Below are positions 62,701 through 64,000 of a DNA stretch of 64,000 nt, one piece after another. The notes beneath the pieces are model-generated. The model had not been told where the DNA came from. It did not search any database and was given only the letters and a program-made list of their open reading frames with translations. Position numbers and translations under genes: made by a program. The stretch comes from Poritiphilus sp965212595 (GTDB lineage: Bacteria > Bacteroidota > Bacteroidia > Flavobacteriales > Flavobacteriaceae), in contig CBDBVE010000001.1 in NCBI GenBank assembly GCA_965212595.1, positions 62,001 to 126,000 of the forward strand, in the 5' to 3' direction. The first letter of the stretch is position 1; every line of letters starts with the position of its first letter.

Positions 62701-64000
62701 GTTTATGGTTACATTCGTTTGAATTTCACAACCGTTCTGATCTCTTGCTGTAAGAGTCAGGGTTTGATTGGTTCCATTGTCTACAACTTCAAACACATTG
62801 TTGGTACCATTAGATATCGTGGTAACACCATCAAACATGAAATAGGTATAGGGAGCCGTTCCTGTGTCTGTTCCAGTGCCATCACCGTTGGTATCTGTGT
62901 ATACCGTGATGGTTGCGGTATTAAACCTGTTATTATTAGGATCACAGGTAAATTCTGTATTGGTAGTATTGATCTGCAAGGGAGTAGGCTCAAGAATATC
63001 AATATCTCCTGAACGGTCTGTACATCCTCTACTGGAAACAACCTCAACCTGATAAGTTCCAGGTGTCAGATTATCGAAAATTGATGTGGGCTGAGGCCCT
63101 GCTAAAATAGTTGCGGTTCCTCCATCGTACAGCACATAGGTAAACGGAGTATCAGTATCTGTTCCAGGCTGCAATTCTACGGAAATAGTTCCGTCATTAG
63201 CGCCATTACAGGTAATGTCGTTTTTAGGTGTCGCAGAAATAACCGGGTTCGTGACGATAGTTACATCTACTATAGCATTGTCTTCACAGAGCGGAATAGT
63301 ATTTGAATCTAAATCTGTAACTAAAATGTTATAGCTACCCGGGAAAACTCCGGTAAAGACATTCGAACTCTGTGGAGGCCCTATAGGGTTTAAGAGGTTG
63401 TCTCTTAACTGGAACTCGAAGTTACCACTACCTCCTGTTGTATTTACAGTAATCACACCATCTCCGGCATTACAGGTAGGTTCTGTAGTTGCGCTGGCAG
63501 TAATGGCAAAGAAGTCGAACACCCTTGCCAGTACCGTATTTGTACAACCATTTCCATCTCGCACAACAATCGTGTAGTCTCCGGGATTTGGAACGATGAA
63601 ATTCGGACTGGTTTGAAAACCACCTCCTATATCGTATTCAAAGGTTTCATGTGGTAAACCTGAGCCAGTGCTCAACGGGGCGGTTACATTAATGGTATAA
63701 TTGGCAACAGCGGTACATTGGTTCACTACATCCACCGTAGGTGTTGGTACCCCGGCAGATTCAGTCACCGTTACTGTGGTAAAACTGATACAGCCGTTGG
63801 CATCTTCTACATAAAAATCGTAATCAGCAGGATATGGCCCGCCTATTTCGTAAGTTGTCTGACTCGTAAAGGTGGTAGGTGCAGGATCGCCTGTGGGTAC
63901 AAATGCAAATCCGTACGGACCAGTTCCACCGGTTCCCCTAACGGTAACAAGCGCTCCTACATTACAATTTGCAGGTTCGTTATTGTCAACTACCAATGAA
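59782..64000 (-). CDS. Giant SprB-repeat surface protein with type B T9SS sorting domain (N-terminus off window)
   Basis: The last 1405 residues of a larger protein; the frame is open past base 64000. It consists of at least eight SprB-type repeats of 90-120 residues, each with a pattern like CFGDTDGELIIEASGGTG (variants TCNGANDG, TCFGGSDG, QCNNDNNG, NCAGDATG). The C-terminal 90 residues are a gliding-motility-associated (CHU_C) domain: IPNFFTPDGDNNNDVW, IYDRYGRVV, WDGTYEGSELPSGDYWYVV. That domain sends proteins out through the type IX secretion system. It is likely a cell-surface adhesin, related to gliding motility or biofilm. Repeats make it prone to assembly errors. Confidence 0.9.
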   Translation of the reverse strand, partial: SLVVDNNEPANCNVGALVTVRGTGGTGPYGFAFVPTGDPAPTTFTSQTTYEIGGPYPADYDFYVEDANGCISFTTVTVTESAGVPTPTVDVVNQCTAVANYTINVTAPLSTGSGLPHETFEYDIGGGFQTSPNFIVPNPGDYTIVVRDGNGCTNTVLARVFDFFAITASATTEPTCNAGDGVITVNTTGGSGNFEFQLRDNLLNPIGPPQSSNVFTGVFPGSYNILVTDLDSNTIPLCEDNAIVDVTIVTNPVISATPKNDITCNGANDGTISVELQPGTDTDTPFTYVLYDGGTATILAGPQPTSIFDNLTPGTYQVEVVSSRGCTDRSGDIDILEPTPLQINTTNTEFTCDPNNNRFNTATITVYTDTNGDGTGTDTGTAPYTYFMFDGVTTISNGTNNVFEVVDNGTNQTLTLTARDQNGCEIQTNVTINAPTDLTFSFNVNGITCAADGISVNPGSIDIIINEGPGNYDVEILPLGSEPVQNSGGTDRVNWAISTPGDYIFAVTDVGNAGCTYLTGIVNVPEYNTIEAVIAETEPVTCFGGSDGEMSIQINNYSGVYNYEVFSRDNFGVETTTGVTGTLDTNVIGQNPGTITGLPAGNLVVHVEAQDTPFCDVVSNVATVRQPDRALTVAPTQTAEVTCAIPGLGEIFVAGDGGWGTYEYQVIAPDGITIIQDFPSTNDNITGLSDGTYTINVRDIEGCIATNTISLALPAPIYADIQVVNPLQCNNDNNGEIEAFNVSGGQGPGNYLFQLNRLSDGTSSGLQTTTNFANLSAGDYTITVFDGWDCSYTTVPITIIDPPVVIAELVELQPPGCGDVGIMQLTVTNPEPGVSYFFRRSGTADPFLPLDGTDPLATTVQISENITIDPGPFQYDVQNSNGCPFELSNQISLDPAAPLVISLDLTNATINCAGDATGIIRSEAFGGIGNYVYTLLNSDTPPFPSGANVERSAQASGIFRDLGPGTYWVYAQSGGCTAISTPITIVDPPPLVLDYIEAVPVSCFGDTDGELIIEASGGTGVIRYSIADQLSEFFEGDDPMFPNRKTFTDLEPRSYEVIIQDDLGCTITQTITITEPMELVAGIADATPETCLGDADGTVTLQVNGGTPPYEFAVNSNADTDFAPNPTQFWDNLIGGDTYVIFVRDSRGCETNVIVPVGIGVDLQPEAVIEYGCDGIFPNSTVTINMLDTSQYSDLLFALNPVDPTDAITAVATTDRTWGDLPAGDHTVYIYHSNGCTTFIDFTTDFYDPLTLDAVKTGPNEITATATGGYGGYEYFFQGVSFGDVNVYTTNEDAMVNIMVRDINGCEATIAIPFDFTGMIEIPNFFTPDGDNNNDVWFPRNRDFFPNIEVKIYDRYGRVVAILDQVSNWDGTYEGSELPSGDYWYVVNANDAEKQQYVGHFTLYR

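Noticed and set aside
59782..64000. Regular repeats that might be read as a CRISPR array
   Set aside because: Units are about 300 bp and encode SprB-type protein repeats in one continuous frame; no short repeats with unique spacers and no cas genes in the window.

Overview
The window is about 64 kb of AT-rich bacterial chromosome from a member of the Bacteroidota, most likely a marine Flavobacteriaceae. The signs are a SusC/SusD pair, a giant SprB-repeat protein with a type B type IX secretion C-terminus, three AraC regulators with membrane-spanning N-termini, LytTR signalling, many lipoproteins, and A-rich start regions with few Shine-Dalgarno sequences. No species can be named from the sequence alone.

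Layout. 1-3875: fatty-acid oxidation genes (two acyl-CoA dehydrogenases and an SDR) and a Crp-like regulator. 3968-9913: a beta-lactamase-fold protein that has lost its catalytic residues, two AraC regulators around a decayed SDR gene, and a Rossmann-fold/metallo-beta-lactamase pair. 10026-12708: a surface lipoprotein toxin with an AHH nuclease tip, broken by a one-base frameshift, followed by a DUF1963 protein that may be its immunity protein. 13043-14936: an antiporter and a small coiled-coil protein.

15309-26335 is the most notable region: a class I lanthipeptide (RiPP) locus of the Gram-negative type. It encodes a 57-residue precursor with five Cys and six Thr in its core, a split LanB dehydratase, a LanC cyclase, a C39-peptidase ABC exporter (broken by a one-base frameshift), an HlyD adaptor, and a LytS/LytTR two-component system. 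A 10-bp direct repeat with 21-bp period, resembling LytTR sites, lies just upstream of the precursor. A four-gene ABC transporter/outer-membrane barrel operon follows (27003-32764) and is a candidate for immunity or efflux.

32807-42590: a beta-propeller protein, a Crp-like regulator, a PAP2 phosphatase, a SusC/SusD/lipoprotein set and an AraC regulator. 42840-45401: a MarR regulon with three matching palindromic operators. 45592-50008: an intact serine hydrolase, a DUF763 protein behind two tandem palindromes, a CPBP protease and an AraC regulator. 50264-50640: a tRNA-Pro gene separated from its apparent promoter by a GIY-YIG gene and a partial tRNA copy, which looks like a small insertion cassette. 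50801-53418: a DUF2268-like protease and a Met/His-rich barrel pair. 53490-58338: an ArsR regulon (PLP decarboxylase, PAP2 phosphatase, arsR) sharing a 23-bp operator. 58437-64000: an SRPBCC protein, a Crp regulator and the C-terminal 1.4k residues of the giant SprB-like adhesin, which runs off the window.
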